Assembly (NCBI RefSeq): GCF_000466965.1 | Contig: NZ_BATB01000001.1 | Coordinates: 124,001-188,000, forward strand | From: Limimaricola cinnabarinus LL-001 | GTDB taxonomy: Bacteria; Pseudomonadota; Alphaproteobacteria; Rhodobacterales; Rhodobacteraceae | Length of the DNA stretch: 64,000 bases | Direction of reading: 5' to 3' | Shown: positions 8,894 through 19,737 of the stretch, one piece after another | How the letters are laid out: each line of letters starts with the position of its first letter | How positions within the stretch are numbered: position 1 is the first letter of the stretch | Program-made: the position numbers and the translations under genes | The notes under the pieces: model-generated | What the model was told of the DNA's origin: nothing | The model's database searches: none | What the model saw: only the letters and a program-made list of their open reading frames with translations

Positions 8894-10714
8894 ATGACCG
8901 AGATGCTCGACCGTCGCGCCCCCCCCAGACCGTTCTTCAACAAGCTCCTGATGCCATTTCTGGGGGCGGTTACCGTCGCCATGTGCCTGTCGGTCATCTA
9001 CCTGCCCGCCCCTATCGTCGACCGGATGCTGCGTGACGACGTGCATCGCAAGGCGCAGGAATGGCGGTTGCGTGTCCTCGACGCCCTCGAAAGTGGTAGC
9101 GAAACCTTTGCCCGCGCCACCATTACGCGCGGTGACGAACTCTGGCTGTCGCAAGTTACGACCCTCTCCGAGATCTACTGCTTCAAGCTCATCGCGGCGG
9201 AAGGCCAGATATTCTGGTCGACGCAAGCCGAGGACATCGGCGTTGTCAACGAGATGCCGTTCTTTCGAAGGATCGTCGCAGCCGGGAATCCTTATTACCA
9301 GGCCGAGGACAGACCGGTGTCCGAGGTCGATGATCATTTCCTTCGCTCCGCTTCGAGCAATCGCGCGGAACTCTACGAGGATGAAACCGGAAAGCTGATG
9401 CGGATCGCCGAGATTCACGAGCCGATCCTGCAGAATGGTCGCGTCGTCGGTGCAATCGCGTTCTATACCGATCTGACCGAATTGCGCGCGATCTTCGTGG
9501 ACCGATTGGAAAGGATTTTCATCGCGCTGTCTGTCGTTTCTCTGCTGATGCTCGTGGTGACGAGCACCGTGATCCGAAGATCGGGCCGCATGCAGCTGCG
9601 CGTCATAAACCAGCGTGCCGAACAGGAACGTCAGATGATGGCCGAACAGATGCGGCTCGCGCGAAACGTGCGGCTTTTGGGGGAATTGAACGAATGGCTC
9701 CAGTCGTCGCGTTCATTGGACGAGCTTTTCAAGATGGTCGGCCGTTTCATGAGCCACATCCTTCCGAACAGTGAAGGCAGCGTCTATGTCTATTCGAGTT
9801 CGAGGGACGTGCTCGTCGGCTCGGCAAGCTGGAATGGCGGGCATCATTGCGACCACATCCGCGCCGAGGATTGCTGGGGCCTGCGGCGGGGCCGGACCTA
9901 TACATTCGGCAGCGCGGAAGTCGATTTCCCCTGCAGCCACTCCGAAAGCCAGGATGACCGCCCATCCTTCTGCTTTCCGGTTCTCGCACATGGCGAGACG
10001 GTCGGCCTTTTGCATCTCAAGGCCAAGGACAGCGTGCCGCTCGAAGAATTCCGCGCCAGTCAGAGGCTTGCCCAGATGTGCGCCGAGCAGATCAGCCTTG
10101 CCATCGCCAACGTGCAGATGCGCGACCAATTGCACGACCGCTCGATCCGCGACCCGCTCACCGGGCTCTACAATCGTCGCCATCTGACCGAGACCCTGCG
10201 CCGTCAACTCGAACAGGCGCACCGCGAGGAGCGGCCGCTGTCGATCCTGTCGATCGACGTGGATCACTTCAAGCGGTTCAACGACACCCATGGCCATGAT
10301 GCGGGCGACATGGTGCTGCGCGCCGTGGCTTCGGTGTTCGAACAGGTCTGCGAGGGCGACGAGACCGCCTGCCGCATGGGCGGCGAGGAATTCATGCTGC
10401 TTCTGCCCGACCTCGGCCTGCCCACGGCCGCCTTGCGCGCCGAGGCGCTGCGCGGCGCGGTCGAACGGATCAATGTGCGCTACGGCGAAAAGAGCCTGCC
10501 GCGCATCACCATCTCGGTCGGCGTTGCGGTCCACCCCGAGGATGGCACCATGCCGCAACAGCTGATGAAGGCCGCCGACGACGCGCTTTATGATGCCAAG
10601 GGGCGCGGCCGCAATCGGGTGGCGGTCGCGGGCGAGGACGATCCTACGCAGGCAGAGGTCGCCGCACTACACGCGAGCCCGTCTCCGACACCACAGGAGG
10701 AGGCCGTGGCCTGA
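8894..10714 (+). CDS. Membrane-bound GAF-GGDEF diguanylate cyclase
   Basis: Predicted to make cyclic-di-GMP. From ATG 8894 (606 residues) the order is: a membrane helix (about 20-40), a periplasmic sensor region (about 45-190), a second helix (about 200-222), a short coiled segment, a GAF domain (about 255-420), and a GGDEF domain (about 425-580). The active-site motif is GGEEF. The allosteric RxxD inhibitory site five residues ahead is absent (EGDE instead). The GAF domain contains HHC, DCW and PCSH, a Cys/His set of unknown role. A GTG at 8822 could add 24 residues. It is divergent from uvrD, with no c-di-GMP effector beside it. Confidence 0.88.
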   Translation: MTEMLDRRAPPRPFFNKLLMPFLGAVTVAMCLSVIYLPAPIVDRMLRDDVHRKAQEWRLRVLDALESGSETFARATITRGDELWLSQVTTLSEIYCFKLIAAEGQIFWSTQAEDIGVVNEMPFFRRIVAAGNPYYQAEDRPVSEVDDHFLRSASSNRAELYEDETGKLMRIAEIHEPILQNGRVVGAIAFYTDLTELRAIFVDRLERIFIALSVVSLLMLVVTSTVIRRSGRMQLRVINQRAEQERQMMAEQMRLARNVRLLGELNEWLQSSRSLDELFKMVGRFMSHILPNSEGSVYVYSSSRDVLVGSASWNGGHHCDHIRAEDCWGLRRGRTYTFGSAEVDFPCSHSESQDDRPSFCFPVLAHGETVGLLHLKAKDSVPLEEFRASQRLAQMCAEQISLAIANVQMRDQLHDRSIRDPLTGLYNRRHLTETLRRQLEQAHREERPLSILSIDVDHFKRFNDTHGHDAGDMVLRAVASVFEQVCEGDETACRMGGEEFMLLLPDLGLPTAALRAEALRGAVERINVRYGEKSLPRITISVGVAVHPEDGTMPQQLMKAADDALYDAKGRGRNRVAVAGEDDPTQAEVAALHASPSPTPQEEAVA

Positions 10715-10826
10715 ACTTCCGTTAGCGCTATCAGTAGCGTGGAACGGGTCCGTGGCCACCGCATCTCGGGGCTATACTGCACCGCAGAAAGTCCTAGACT
10801 GCGCCCGACCAAACGGAAGGGTGGAC

Positions 10827-13800
10827 ATGGCCGAGTTCGAAAAGATCCTTATCGCCAACCGCGGCGAGATCGCGATCCGCGTGATGCGGGCGGCAAACGA
10901 GATGGGCAAGAAGACCGTCGCGGTCTATGCCGAGGAGGACAAGCTCAGCCTGCATCGCTTCAAGGCGGACGAGGCGTACCGCATCGGCGAGGGTCTGGGC
11001 CCGGTACAGGCTTACCTTTCGATCGAAGAGATCATCCGCGTTGCCAAGATGTCGGGCGCCGACGCGATCCACCCCGGTTACGGCCTGCTCTCCGAAAACC
11101 CCGATTTCGTCGACGCCTGCACCGCCGCCGGCATCACCTTCATCGGCCCCAAGGCCAAGACCATGCGCGAACTGGGCGACAAGGCCAGCGCCCGGCGCGT
11201 CGCGGTCGAGGCGGGGGTGCCGGTGATCCCCGCGACCGAGGTGCTTGGCGACGACATGGCCGCGATCCGCAAGGAAGCCGCCGAGGTCGGCTACCCGCTC
11301 ATGCTCAAGGCGAGCTGGGGCGGCGGCGGCCGCGGCATGCGGCCGATCATGGATGAGAGCGAACTCGAGGAGAAGGTCCGCGAGGGCCGCCGCGAGGCCG
11401 AGGCCGCCTTCGGCAACGGTGAGGGCTACCTCGAGAAGATGATCATCCGCGCCCGCCATGTCGAGGTACAGATCCTCGGCGACCAGCACGGCCAGATCTA
11501 CCATCTCTGGGAGCGCGATTGTTCGGTTCAGCGCCGTAACCAGAAGGTCGTCGAGCGCGCCCCCGCCCCCTATCTCTCCGAGACCCAGCGCGAGAAGATC
11601 TGCAATCTCGGTCGCCAGATCTGCGCCCATGTGAATTACGAATGCGCCGGCACGGTCGAATTCCTGATGGACATGGATTCGGGCGAATTCTACTTCATCG
11701 AGGTGAACCCCCGCGTGCAGGTCGAGCACACTGTGACCGAGGAGGTCACCGGCATCGACATCGTGCGCGCGCAGATCCTCATCGCCGAGGGCAAGTCGAT
11801 CGTCGAGGCCACCGGCTGCGCCTCGCAATACGACGTGCAACTCGACGGCCATGCGCTGCAGTGCCGGGTCACCACCGAAGACCCGCATAACAGCTTCATC
11901 CCCGATTACGGCCGGATCCAGACCTACCGCTCGGCGACCGGCCCCGGCATCCGCCTCGATGGCGGTACCGCCTATTCGGGTGCGGTGATCACCCGGTTCT
12001 ACGATTCGCTTCTGACCAAGGTGACGGCGCGCGCGCAGACGCCCGAAATGGCGATCAAGCGGATGGACCGGGCGCTGCGGGAATTCCGCATCCGCGGCGT
12101 GAGCACGAACATCGACTTCGTGATCAACCTCCTCAAGCACCCGACCTTCCTGTCGAACCAGTACACCACCAAGTTCATCGACACGACGCCCGAGCTGTTC
12201 AAGTTCGACATGCGGCGCGACCGGGCGACGCGGCTGCTGACCTATGTGGCCGACATCACCGTCAACGGTCATCCCGAGACCGAAGGGCGGGCGCTGCCCT
12301 CCCCCGACGCCAAGCCACCCCGCGCGCCCGCCCCGCGCGGTCACGAGATCAAGCCCGGCACGCGGCAGATCCTCGACGAACAGGGCCCCAAGGCCGTGGC
12401 CGACTGGATGAAGGCGCAAAAGCAGCTCCTGATCACCGACACCACGATGCGCGACGGGCACCAGTCGCTTCTGGCCACGCGGATGCGCTCGATCGACATG
12501 ATCCGCGTCGCGCCCTCCTATGCCGCCAACCTGCCCGAGCTGTTCTCGGTCGAGTGCTGGGGCGGGGCGACCTTCGACGTGGCCTACCGTTTCTTGCAGG
12601 AATGCCCGTGGCAGCGGCTGCGCGACATTCGCAAGACCATGCCCAACGTCATGACGCAGATGCTGCTGCGCGCTTCGAACGGGGTAGGCTACACCAACTA
12701 TCCAGACAACGTGGTGCAGGGCTTCGTGGCCCGAGCCGCCAAATCGGGCGTCGACGTGTTCCGCGTCTTCGACAGCCTGAACTGGGTCGAGAACATGCGC
12801 GTCGCGATGGATGCGGTGATCGAGGCCGAGAAGGTCTGCGAGGGCACGATCTGCTACACCGGCAACATGCTCGATCCCAAAAGGTCGAAATACGACCTGA
12901 AATACTACGTCGCCATGGCCAAGGAACTAGAGAAGGCCGGGGCGCATGTGCTCGGCGTCAAGGACATGGCCGGCCTGCTCAAGGCCCCGGCGGCGACGCA
13001 GCTCTTCACCGCGCTCAAGGAAGAGGTCGGCCTACCGATCCATTTCCACACGCATGACACCTCGGGTGCTGCGATTTCGACCGTGCTCGCGGCCTCGGCG
13101 GCGGGCGTCGATGCGATCGACGCGGCGATGGACAGCTTCTCGGGCAACACCTCGCAGCCCACCTTGGGCTCGATCGTCGAGGCACTGAGTCAGACCGATC
13201 GCGACACCGGGCTCGACATCGAGGCGATCCGCGAGATCTCGAACTATTTCGAGCAGGTCCGCGCCCATTACGCCGCCTTCGAAAGCGGCCTGCAGGCTCC
13301 GGCCTCAGAGGTCTATCTGCACGAGATGCCCGGCGGGCAGTTCACCAACCTCAAGGCGCAGGCCCGCAGCCTCGGCCTCGAGGATCGCTGGCACGAGGTC
13401 GCCAAGACATATGCCGAGGTGAACATGATGTTCGGCGACATCGTGAAGGTCACGCCGTCGTCGAAGGTCGTGGGCGACATGGCCCTGATGATGGTGAGCC
13501 AGGGGCTCACCCGCGCGCAGGTCGAGGACCCGAGCCACGACGTGTCCTTCCCCGACAGCGTCATCGACATGATGAAGGGCAATCTCGGTCAGCCGCCGGG
13601 CGGTTGGCCCACCGCGCTGCAGGCCAAGGTGCTCAAGGGCGAGGAGCCGCTCGGGGATCGTCCGGGCAAGCATCTCAAGCCCGTGGACATGGAAGCCGCG
13701 CGCGCCGAGGCGGCCGAGGCCACCGGGGAGGCCGAGATCGACGACGAGGATCTCAACGCCTACCTGATGTATCCGAAGGTCTTCACCGACTACGCCAAGC

Positions 13801-14270
13801 GGCACCAGCAATACGGTCCGGTGCGCACCCTGCCGACCCGGACCTTCTTCTACGGCATGGAGCCGGGCGAGGAGATCTCGGCCGAGATCGATCCGGGCAA
13901 GACGCTGGAAATCCGGCTGCAGGCTGTGGGCGAGACCACCGACGAGGGCGAGGTCCGGGTGTTCTTCGAACTCAACGGCCAGCCGCGCACGATCCGGGTG
14001 CCCAACCGCAAGGTCGCGGCCAAGACCGCCAAGCGCCCCAAGGCCGAGACCGGCAACCCCGCCCATGTCGGCGCACCGATGCCCGGCGTGGTTTCGACCG
14101 TCGCGGCGCAGGCCGGGATGAAGGTCAAGCAGGGCGACATGCTGCTCACCATCGAAGCGATGAAGATGGAGACCGGCCTGCATGCCGAGCGCGACGGCAC
14201 GATCAAGGCCGTGCACGTCACCCCCGGCGCCCAGATCGACGCCAAGGACCTGCTCGTCGAGATCGAGTGA
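10827..14270 (+). CDS. pyc: Pyruvate carboxylase
   Basis: ATP-dependent carboxylation of pyruvate to oxaloacetate, an anaplerotic step, in the cytoplasm. The single polypeptide of 1147 residues has all three parts: biotin carboxylase (about 1-460, start MAEFEKILIANRGEIAIR, ATP-grasp loop KASWGGGGRGM), the carboxyltransferase barrel (about 530-800, with DTTMRDGHQSLLATR and a metal-binding FHTHDT), and the biotin carrier domain, in which Lys1113 of EAMKME would carry biotin. Length matches the usual 1150. The upstream in-frame extension lacks conservation, so ATG 10827 was chosen. Two hairpins follow the stop. Confidence 0.97.
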   Translation: MAEFEKILIANRGEIAIRVMRAANEMGKKTVAVYAEEDKLSLHRFKADEAYRIGEGLGPVQAYLSIEEIIRVAKMSGADAIHPGYGLLSENPDFVDACTAAGITFIGPKAKTMRELGDKASARRVAVEAGVPVIPATEVLGDDMAAIRKEAAEVGYPLMLKASWGGGGRGMRPIMDESELEEKVREGRREAEAAFGNGEGYLEKMIIRARHVEVQILGDQHGQIYHLWERDCSVQRRNQKVVERAPAPYLSETQREKICNLGRQICAHVNYECAGTVEFLMDMDSGEFYFIEVNPRVQVEHTVTEEVTGIDIVRAQILIAEGKSIVEATGCASQYDVQLDGHALQCRVTTEDPHNSFIPDYGRIQTYRSATGPGIRLDGGTAYSGAVITRFYDSLLTKVTARAQTPEMAIKRMDRALREFRIRGVSTNIDFVINLLKHPTFLSNQYTTKFIDTTPELFKFDMRRDRATRLLTYVADITVNGHPETEGRALPSPDAKPPRAPAPRGHEIKPGTRQILDEQGPKAVADWMKAQKQLLITDTTMRDGHQSLLATRMRSIDMIRVAPSYAANLPELFSVECWGGATFDVAYRFLQECPWQRLRDIRKTMPNVMTQMLLRASNGVGYTNYPDNVVQGFVARAAKSGVDVFRVFDSLNWVENMRVAMDAVIEAEKVCEGTICYTGNMLDPKRSKYDLKYYVAMAKELEKAGAHVLGVKDMAGLLKAPAATQLFTALKEEVGLPIHFHTHDTSGAAISTVLAASAAGVDAIDAAMDSFSGNTSQPTLGSIVEALSQTDRDTGLDIEAIREISNYFEQVRAHYAAFESGLQAPASEVYLHEMPGGQFTNLKAQARSLGLEDRWHEVAKTYAEVNMMFGDIVKVTPSSKVVGDMALMMVSQGLTRAQVEDPSHDVSFPDSVIDMMKGNLGQPPGGWPTALQAKVLKGEEPLGDRPGKHLKPVDMEAARAEAAEATGEAEIDDEDLNAYLMYPKVFTDYAKRHQQYGPVRTLPTRTFFYGMEPGEEISAEIDPGKTLEIRLQAVGETTDEGEVRVFFELNGQPRTIRVPNRKVAAKTAKRPKAETGNPAHVGAPMPGVVSTVAAQAGMKVKQGDMLLTIEAMKMETGLHAERDGTIKAVHVTPGAQIDAKDLLVEIE

Positions 14271-14329
14271 CGGCGGGAACCCGCCGAAGCCGCTTGCGTT
14301 GCCCTCACGGCCCGGTCTTTCGACCGGGC
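14271..14329 (+). terminator. Two hairpins between pyc and terC
   Basis: CGGCGG-GAAC-CCGCCG starts at the first base after the pyc stop (14271-14286). A second, GCCCGGTC-TTTC-GACCGGGC, spans 14310-14329, 30 nt before terC. Neither has a strong U run, so they may weaken read-through or form the terC leader. I see no yybP-ykoY (manganese riboswitch) consensus, although that RNA often precedes terC homologues. Confidence 0.45.
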
Positions 14330-14359
14330 GTGTCGCACTGGCCGCAACGGACCCTTTCC

Positions 14360-15147
14360 ATGCCCTTCCTAGAGCTTTTCTCCGACCCCGCCGTCTGGGC
14401 GTCGTTCCTGACGCTCACCATCCTCGAGATTGTGCTGGGCGTGGACAACGTCATCTTCATCTCGATCGCCGCCGCCCGCCTACCCGAGGCGCAGCGCCGC
14501 CGCGCGCGTGTCCTCGGTCTTGCCGGGGCGCTGGTGCTGCGGATCGGGCTGCTGTTCTCGATCGCCTGGATCGTTTCGCTTTCCGAGCCCTTCACCACGA
14601 TTCTCGGCCATCCGCTGTCGTGGCGCGACGTGATCCTGCTCGTGGGTGGAGCGTTCCTGATCTACAAGGCGGCGACCGAGATCTTCGCCGAGGTCGAGGG
14701 CGACAGTCACCACGCAGCGACACCTCCGCCAAGGTCACCTTCTTCGGCGTGATCACCCAGATTATCGTTCTCGATCTGGTCTTCTCGCTCGACAGCGTCA
14801 TCACCGCCGTGGGCATCGCCGACCATATCGAGGTGATGATCGCCGCCATCACCATCGCGATCCTGCTGATGATGGTCGCGGCCACCCCTATCGCCAATTT
14901 CGTCGAGCATCACCCCTCGACCAAGATGCTGGCGCTCGCCTTCCTCGTGATGGTCGGCATGTCGCTCGGGGCCGAAGGTCTGGGCTTTCATATCGAACGC
15001 GGCTTCATCTATGCGGCGATGGTCTTCGCAGGTGGGGTCGAGGCCCTGAACCTGTGGCGGCAGAAGCGGCGCATGCGGATCCGCATGGCGGCGGACAAGG
15101 TTCTCGCCACCCAAGGCGAACGCGCGGGCGTGATGCACCAGCACTGA
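14360..15147 (+). CDS. TerC-family integral membrane protein, apparent frameshift
   Basis: TerC-type membrane protein, a family linked to manganese export (Alx/MntP-like roles) and to metal insertion in exported proteins. The first part (MPFLELFSDPAVWASFLTL, with LEIVLGVDNVIF) reads to about 14716. The second part, starting at DTSAKVTFFGVITQ and including VLDLVFSLDSVITAVG, continues one frame over. Adding one G in GCAGCGAC near 14716 gives HHAGDTSAKV and an intact protein of about 262 residues with seven or so helices. The two VDN/LDS acidic motifs are the putative metal sites. The break matches the window-wide deletion pattern. Confidence 0.88.
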
Positions 15148-15212
15148 CGCCAGCCCCGGACCTCCCCACCCCGCCCCGCCGGAGAAATCCGCGCGGGGCG
15201 TCGATTTTCCGC

Positions 15213-15241
15213 TTGCGGCCCCCCGCTGCCTTGGCTACATC
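15213..15241 (+). promoter_or_regulatory. Promoter of tRNA-Gly copy 1
   Basis: TTGCGG at 15213-15218 and TACATC at 15236-15241 with a 17-bp spacer, 17 nt before the tRNA. It matches the sigma-70 type layout and is partly repeated before the second copy. Confidence 0.6.
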
Positions 15242-15258
15242 CGCCACACGAAACGGAA

Positions 15259-15333
15259 GCGGGTGTAGCTCAGGGGTAGAGCATTACCTTGCCAAGGTAA
15301 GGGTCGAGAGTTCGAATCTCTTCACCCGCTCCA
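15259..15333 (+). tRNA. tRNA-Gly (GCC)
   Basis: A 75-nt cloverleaf with encoded CCA. Acceptor GCGGGTG pairs with CACCCGC, D-stem GCTC/GAGC, anticodon stem TTACC/GGTAA with loop TTGCCAA (anticodon GCC), and T-arm GAGAG-TTCGAAT-CTCTT. The gene is repeated identically 234 bp downstream. Confidence 0.98.
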
Positions 15334-15446
15334 GTTTCGATCCCCTTCAGGATCAGCCGACAGCCGCGCCGCAAGCGCGGCTTTTCCGCGTTCGGCAGAC
15401 TGTGCCGGGCTTCCGCGAGGTCGGAAGAATTTTCCGCTTTGCCCCC

Positions 15447-15475
15447 TTGCACCGGCCCATGGGCTTGGCTAAATC
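15447..15475 (+). promoter_or_regulatory. Promoter of tRNA-Gly copy 2
   Basis: TTGCAC at 15447-15452 and TAAATC at 15470-15475, 17-bp spacer. The sequence around the -10 box (CTTGGCTAAATCCGCC) is nearly the same as that before copy 1, so promoter and gene were duplicated together. Confidence 0.6.
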
Positions 15476-15492
15476 CGCCCCACGAAACGGAT

Positions 15493-15567
15493 GCGGGTGT
15501 AGCTCAGGGGTAGAGCATTACCTTGCCAAGGTAAGGGTCGAGAGTTCGAATCTCTTCACCCGCTCCA
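15493..15567 (+). tRNA. tRNA-Gly (GCC), second copy
   Basis: The 75-nt sequence is the same as the first copy, with a perfect cloverleaf, anticodon GCC and encoded CCA. The upstream 35 bp are also similar, while the spacer between the genes is not, which points to an old tandem duplication. Confidence 0.98.
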
Positions 15568-15655
15568 GTTTCGGCCTTCCCCACATTGTCGTTCGTGGTC
15601 TTGGCCCCGGCTGGCTTGCCGCCTATAGGTGCGTCGAAACCAGCTGAGGGATGCC

Positions 15656-16243
15656 ATGCGGACCGCCAAGATCACCCGCACCACCGCCGAGACGTCGATC
15701 GAGGTCGAGATCGATCTCGACGGCACCGGGGCCTATGACAACCAGACCGGCATCGGCTTCTTCGACCACATGCTCGACCAGCTGTCGCGCCACGCGCTGA
15801 TCGACATGCGGGTGCGCGCCAAGGGCGACCTGCATATCGACGATCACCACACCGTCGAGGACACCGGCATCGCGCTGGGACAAGCGCTGAAACAGGCGCT
15901 GGGCGACAAGACCGGCATTCGCCGCTACGGCTCTTGCCACCTCGCAATGGATGACGCGCAGGTGCGCTGCGCGCTCGACCTCTCGGCACGACCCTTCCTG
16001 ATCTGCAACCTCGGCTTCCGGTCGGGCAAGATCGGCAGCTTCGATACCGACCTTGTGCAGGAGTTCTTTCAGGCGCTCGCCACCCATGGGGGCATCACGC
16101 TGCATGTCGATTGCCTGCACGGCCACAATGCGCATCACGTCGCCGAGGCCGCCTTCAAATCCGTTGCCCGCGCCCTGCGCGAGGCGGTGGAGCCCGATCC
16201 GCGCCGCTCGGACGCGATCCCCTCGACCAAGGGGGCGCTATGA
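15656..16243 (+). CDS. hisB: Imidazoleglycerol-phosphate dehydratase
   Basis: Sixth step of histidine synthesis: imidazole glycerol phosphate to imidazole acetol phosphate. It has 195 residues, the usual length of monofunctional HisB. Metal-binding motifs are visible: [24 protein letters not shown] and, near the end, [13 protein letters not shown]. The start ATG at 15656 has GAGGG 5 nt upstream and begins [10 protein letters not shown]; upstream in-frame sequence is not conserved. The stop overlaps the hisH start (ATGA). This opens the his cluster of the window. Confidence 0.96.
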   Translation: MRTAKITRTTAETSIEVEIDLDGTGAYDNQTGIGFFDHMLDQLSRHALIDMRVRAKGDLHIDDHHTVEDTGIALGQALKQALGDKTGIRRYGSCHLAMDDAQVRCALDLSARPFLICNLGFRSGKIGSFDTDLVQEFFQALATHGGITLHVDCLHGHNAHHVAEAAFKSVARALREAVEPDPRRSDAIPSTKGAL

Positions 16244-16881
16244 GCCTCACAGCGCTGATCGACTACGAGAGCGGCAACCTGCACTCGGCGCAGAAGGCTT
16301 TCGAGCGCATGGCGCGCGAGGGCGATGCGGGCGAGGTGATCGTCACCTCGCGCCCCGAGGACGTGGCCCGTGCCGACCGGATCGTGCTGCCAGGCGACGG
16401 CGCCTTTCCGCATTGCCGGAATGCGCTTTCGGTGCAGCCCGGCCTGCGCGAGGCGCTGGTCGAAGCGGTCGAGGTCAAGGGCCGGCCTTTCCTCGGGATC
16501 TGCGTCGGCATGCAGCTTCTGGCCGAAGTGGGCCATGAATACGAGCGCACCGAGGGCTTGGGCTGGATTCCGGGAGAGATCGTGAAGATCGACCCTGCCG
16601 ATCCGAAGATGAAGGTGCCGCATATGGGTTGGAACGATCTGGTGATCGACCGCTCCCACCCGGTGCTGGAGGGTCTTTCGACCGGCGATCACGCCTATTT
16701 CGTGCATAGCTGGCAGTTCCGGCCCAGCGACCCGGACACGCTGCTCGCGCATGTCGATTACGGCGGAGCGGTGACGGCGGTGGTTGGGCGCGGCAACGTG
16801 GTCGGCGCGCAGTTCCACCCTGAGAAGAGCCAGGCCGCGGGGCTGCGGCTCATTGCCAATTTCCTGACTTGGGCACCCTGA
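16240..16881 (+). CDS. hisH: Imidazole glycerol phosphate synthase, glutaminase subunit
   Basis: Glutamine amidotransferase that feeds ammonia to HisF, 213 residues. The start [16 protein letters not shown] is typical. The nucleophile elbow is [11 protein letters not shown], with the catalytic Cys in GICVGMQ. The His/Glu of the triad lies in AQFHPEKSQ. It is coupled to hisB by a 4-nt overlap. A strong terminator follows, so hisA downstream needs its own promoter. The partner gene hisF is 2.9 kb further on. Confidence 0.96.
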   Translation: MSLTALIDYESGNLHSAQKAFERMAREGDAGEVIVTSRPEDVARADRIVLPGDGAFPHCRNALSVQPGLREALVEAVEVKGRPFLGICVGMQLLAEVGHEYERTEGLGWIPGEIVKIDPADPKMKVPHMGWNDLVIDRSHPVLEGLSTGDHAYFVHSWQFRPSDPDTLLAHVDYGGAVTAVVGRGNVVGAQFHPEKSQAAGLRLIANFLTWAP

Positions 16882-16886
16882 TGCCA

Positions 16887-16913
16887 AAAGGCCCGCGCCT
16901 GACGCGGGCCTTT
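16887..16913. terminator. Bidirectional terminator between hisH and the hydrolase gene
   Basis: An 11-bp perfect stem, AAAGGCCCGCG / CGCGGGCCTTT, with loop CCTGA. The flanking A and T runs let it work for both convergent genes. Confidence 0.9.
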
Positions 16914-16929
16914 CGTTTCACGAAAACGC

Positions 16930-18226
<1,297 letters not shown>

Positions 18227-18357
18227 GATCGTCTCCTCCTCAATCATGCGACAAAGCTGACGCGAAGGTCAGCCGAGATGGCAAGGCTGACGTGGCGTTG
18301 CATCCTGCGCGCTTGCGTGCCACGAGGCGCGCGCAACACCCTGCCGGAGACAGCGCG

Positions 18358-19079
18358 ATGATCCTCTACCCCGCCATCGACCTCAAGGACGGCCAAGCCG
18401 TGCGCCTGCTGCGCGGTGAGATGGACAAGCAACCGTGTTCAACGACGATCCGGCGGCGCAAGCCCGCGCCTTCGTCGAGGCCGGGACCGAATGGCTGCAC
18501 CTCGTCGACCTGAACGGCGCCTTCGCGGGCGCGCCGGTCAATGGCGCCGCGGTCGAGGCGATCCTTACGGCCTGCCCCGGCGTGCCAGCCCAGCTCGGCG
18601 GTGGCATCCGCGACATGGCGACCATCGAGGCATGGATCGACAAGGGTCTCGCCCGCGTGATTCTCGGCACCGTGGCGGTGGAGAACCCCGATCTCGTGCG
18701 CGAGGCTGCAAAAGCCTTTCCGGGCAAGGTCGCGGTCGGCCTCGATGCGCGCGAGGGGCGCGTGGCGACGCGCGGCTGGGCCGAGGAGACCGACGTGATG
18801 GTCACCGACCTCGCCAAGAGCTTCGAGGATGCTGGCGTGGCCGCGATCATCTACACCGACATCGCCCGAGACGGCGCGATGGCGGGCCCGAACGTCGCGG
18901 CGACCGAGGCGCTGGCGCGCGCCGTGTCGATCCCGGTGATCGCCTCGGGCGGCGTGTCGTCGCTCGATGACCTGAGGGCACTGAAGGCGACCGGCGTGAT
19001 CGCCGGCGCGATCTCGGGCCGCGCGCTCTATGACGGCGCGATCGACCTTGCCGAGGCGCTGACGCTCCTGAACGATTGA
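18358..19079 (+). CDS. hisA: Phosphoribosyl-formimino imidazole carboxamide ribotide isomerase, apparent frameshift
   Basis: ProFAR isomerase, a TIM-barrel enzyme of histidine synthesis, about 240 residues after repair. [24 protein letters not shown] reads from ATG 18358. Then one base is missing near 18429: AAG-CAACC should be AAG-GCAACC, giving [13 protein letters not shown]. The rest is open, with the catalytic Asp in AIDLKDG and the second in YTDIARDG, and the phosphate loop [12 protein letters not shown]. As hisA is needed for histidine prototrophy and the rest is well conserved, sequencing error is more likely than decay. Confidence 0.93.
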
Positions 19080-19178
19080 TGCGAAGGAGCGCCACGCGAT
19101 CATGCGCGCGGCGCCCCCTCCGCTTCACTCTTCAAATATTCATGGCGCCCGCGCGGCCGGGAGCGCGCCGCGCCGGAA

Positions 19179-19625
19179 CTATGCCCCGGCCGCGGCCTTG
19201 GCGAACTTCTCCAGCGCGTCCTCCATTTTCTCGATGGCCTCCAGATCGTCATCGACCTTCAGATCGTCGAAGGTCTCCTCCGGCTCCTCGTAAGCCACGA
19301 AAACCTGCCCCGATCCGTCATTATAGGCGAGGATCTTGAGCGGCAGGTAGAGCCCCGCCAGCGGGTCCTCCTGCATCACCGGCGTGCCGAGTTGCGGGTT
19401 GCCGAAGATCAACAACTGGCTATCGGCCAGCGTCATGCCCGCCTGTTCGGCCCCGGCACCGTGATCGACGCGCGCGAAGACGGTGGCCCCCGCTTCCGTC
19501 ACCGCCGCCTCGAGACGGTCCATTACCTCGGCCACGCTGCCAGTGGCCTGCATGGTTTCGGTTTCGGCCACGGCCGGGGCAGCGAGGGTGGCGGCGGCGA
19601 GGCCGGCGAAAATCGTGCGTTTCAT
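19179..19625 (-). CDS. Secreted DUF302-family protein
   Basis: A 148-residue exported protein with signal peptide MKRTIFAGLAAATLAAPAVA. The mature part fits DUF302: SVAEVMDRLEAAVTEAGATVFARVDHGAGAEQAGM, then the conserved LLIFGNPQLGTPVMQ. DUF302 proteins are often found with electron-transfer or sulfur-oxidation proteins, but no activity is established. The start ATG at 19625 has GGGAG upstream. It lies between hisA and hisF on the opposite strand. Confidence 0.82.
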   Translation of the reverse strand: MKRTIFAGLAAATLAAPAVAETETMQATGSVAEVMDRLEAAVTEAGATVFARVDHGAGAEQAGMTLADSQLLIFGNPQLGTPVMQEDPLAGLYLPLKILAYNDGSGQVFVAYEEPEETFDDLKVDDDLEAIEKMEDALEKFAKAAAGA

Positions 19626-19737
19626 GTGAAATGCTCCCATTGTCCTGCCGACCAACGAGAAGCGCGGGCTTCCGTTCCGGCACTGGCCCCGCCGCGCCGA
19701 GGGCGCTAGAAGGGCCGCGACCGCAGGAGGGCCGCAT

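Noticed and set aside
14271-14359. yybP-ykoY manganese riboswitch upstream of terC
   Set aside because: The conserved loops of that RNA are not visible; only simple hairpins are present.
15207-15567. CRISPR-like or phage attachment repeat formed by the two 75-bp tRNA-Gly copies
   Set aside because: Both copies are complete tRNA genes with promoters; no integrase or further repeats are present.
18358-19079. hisA as a pseudogene
   Set aside because: Only one missing base separates two fully conserved halves, and eleven other sites show the same type of loss, so sequencing error is more likely.
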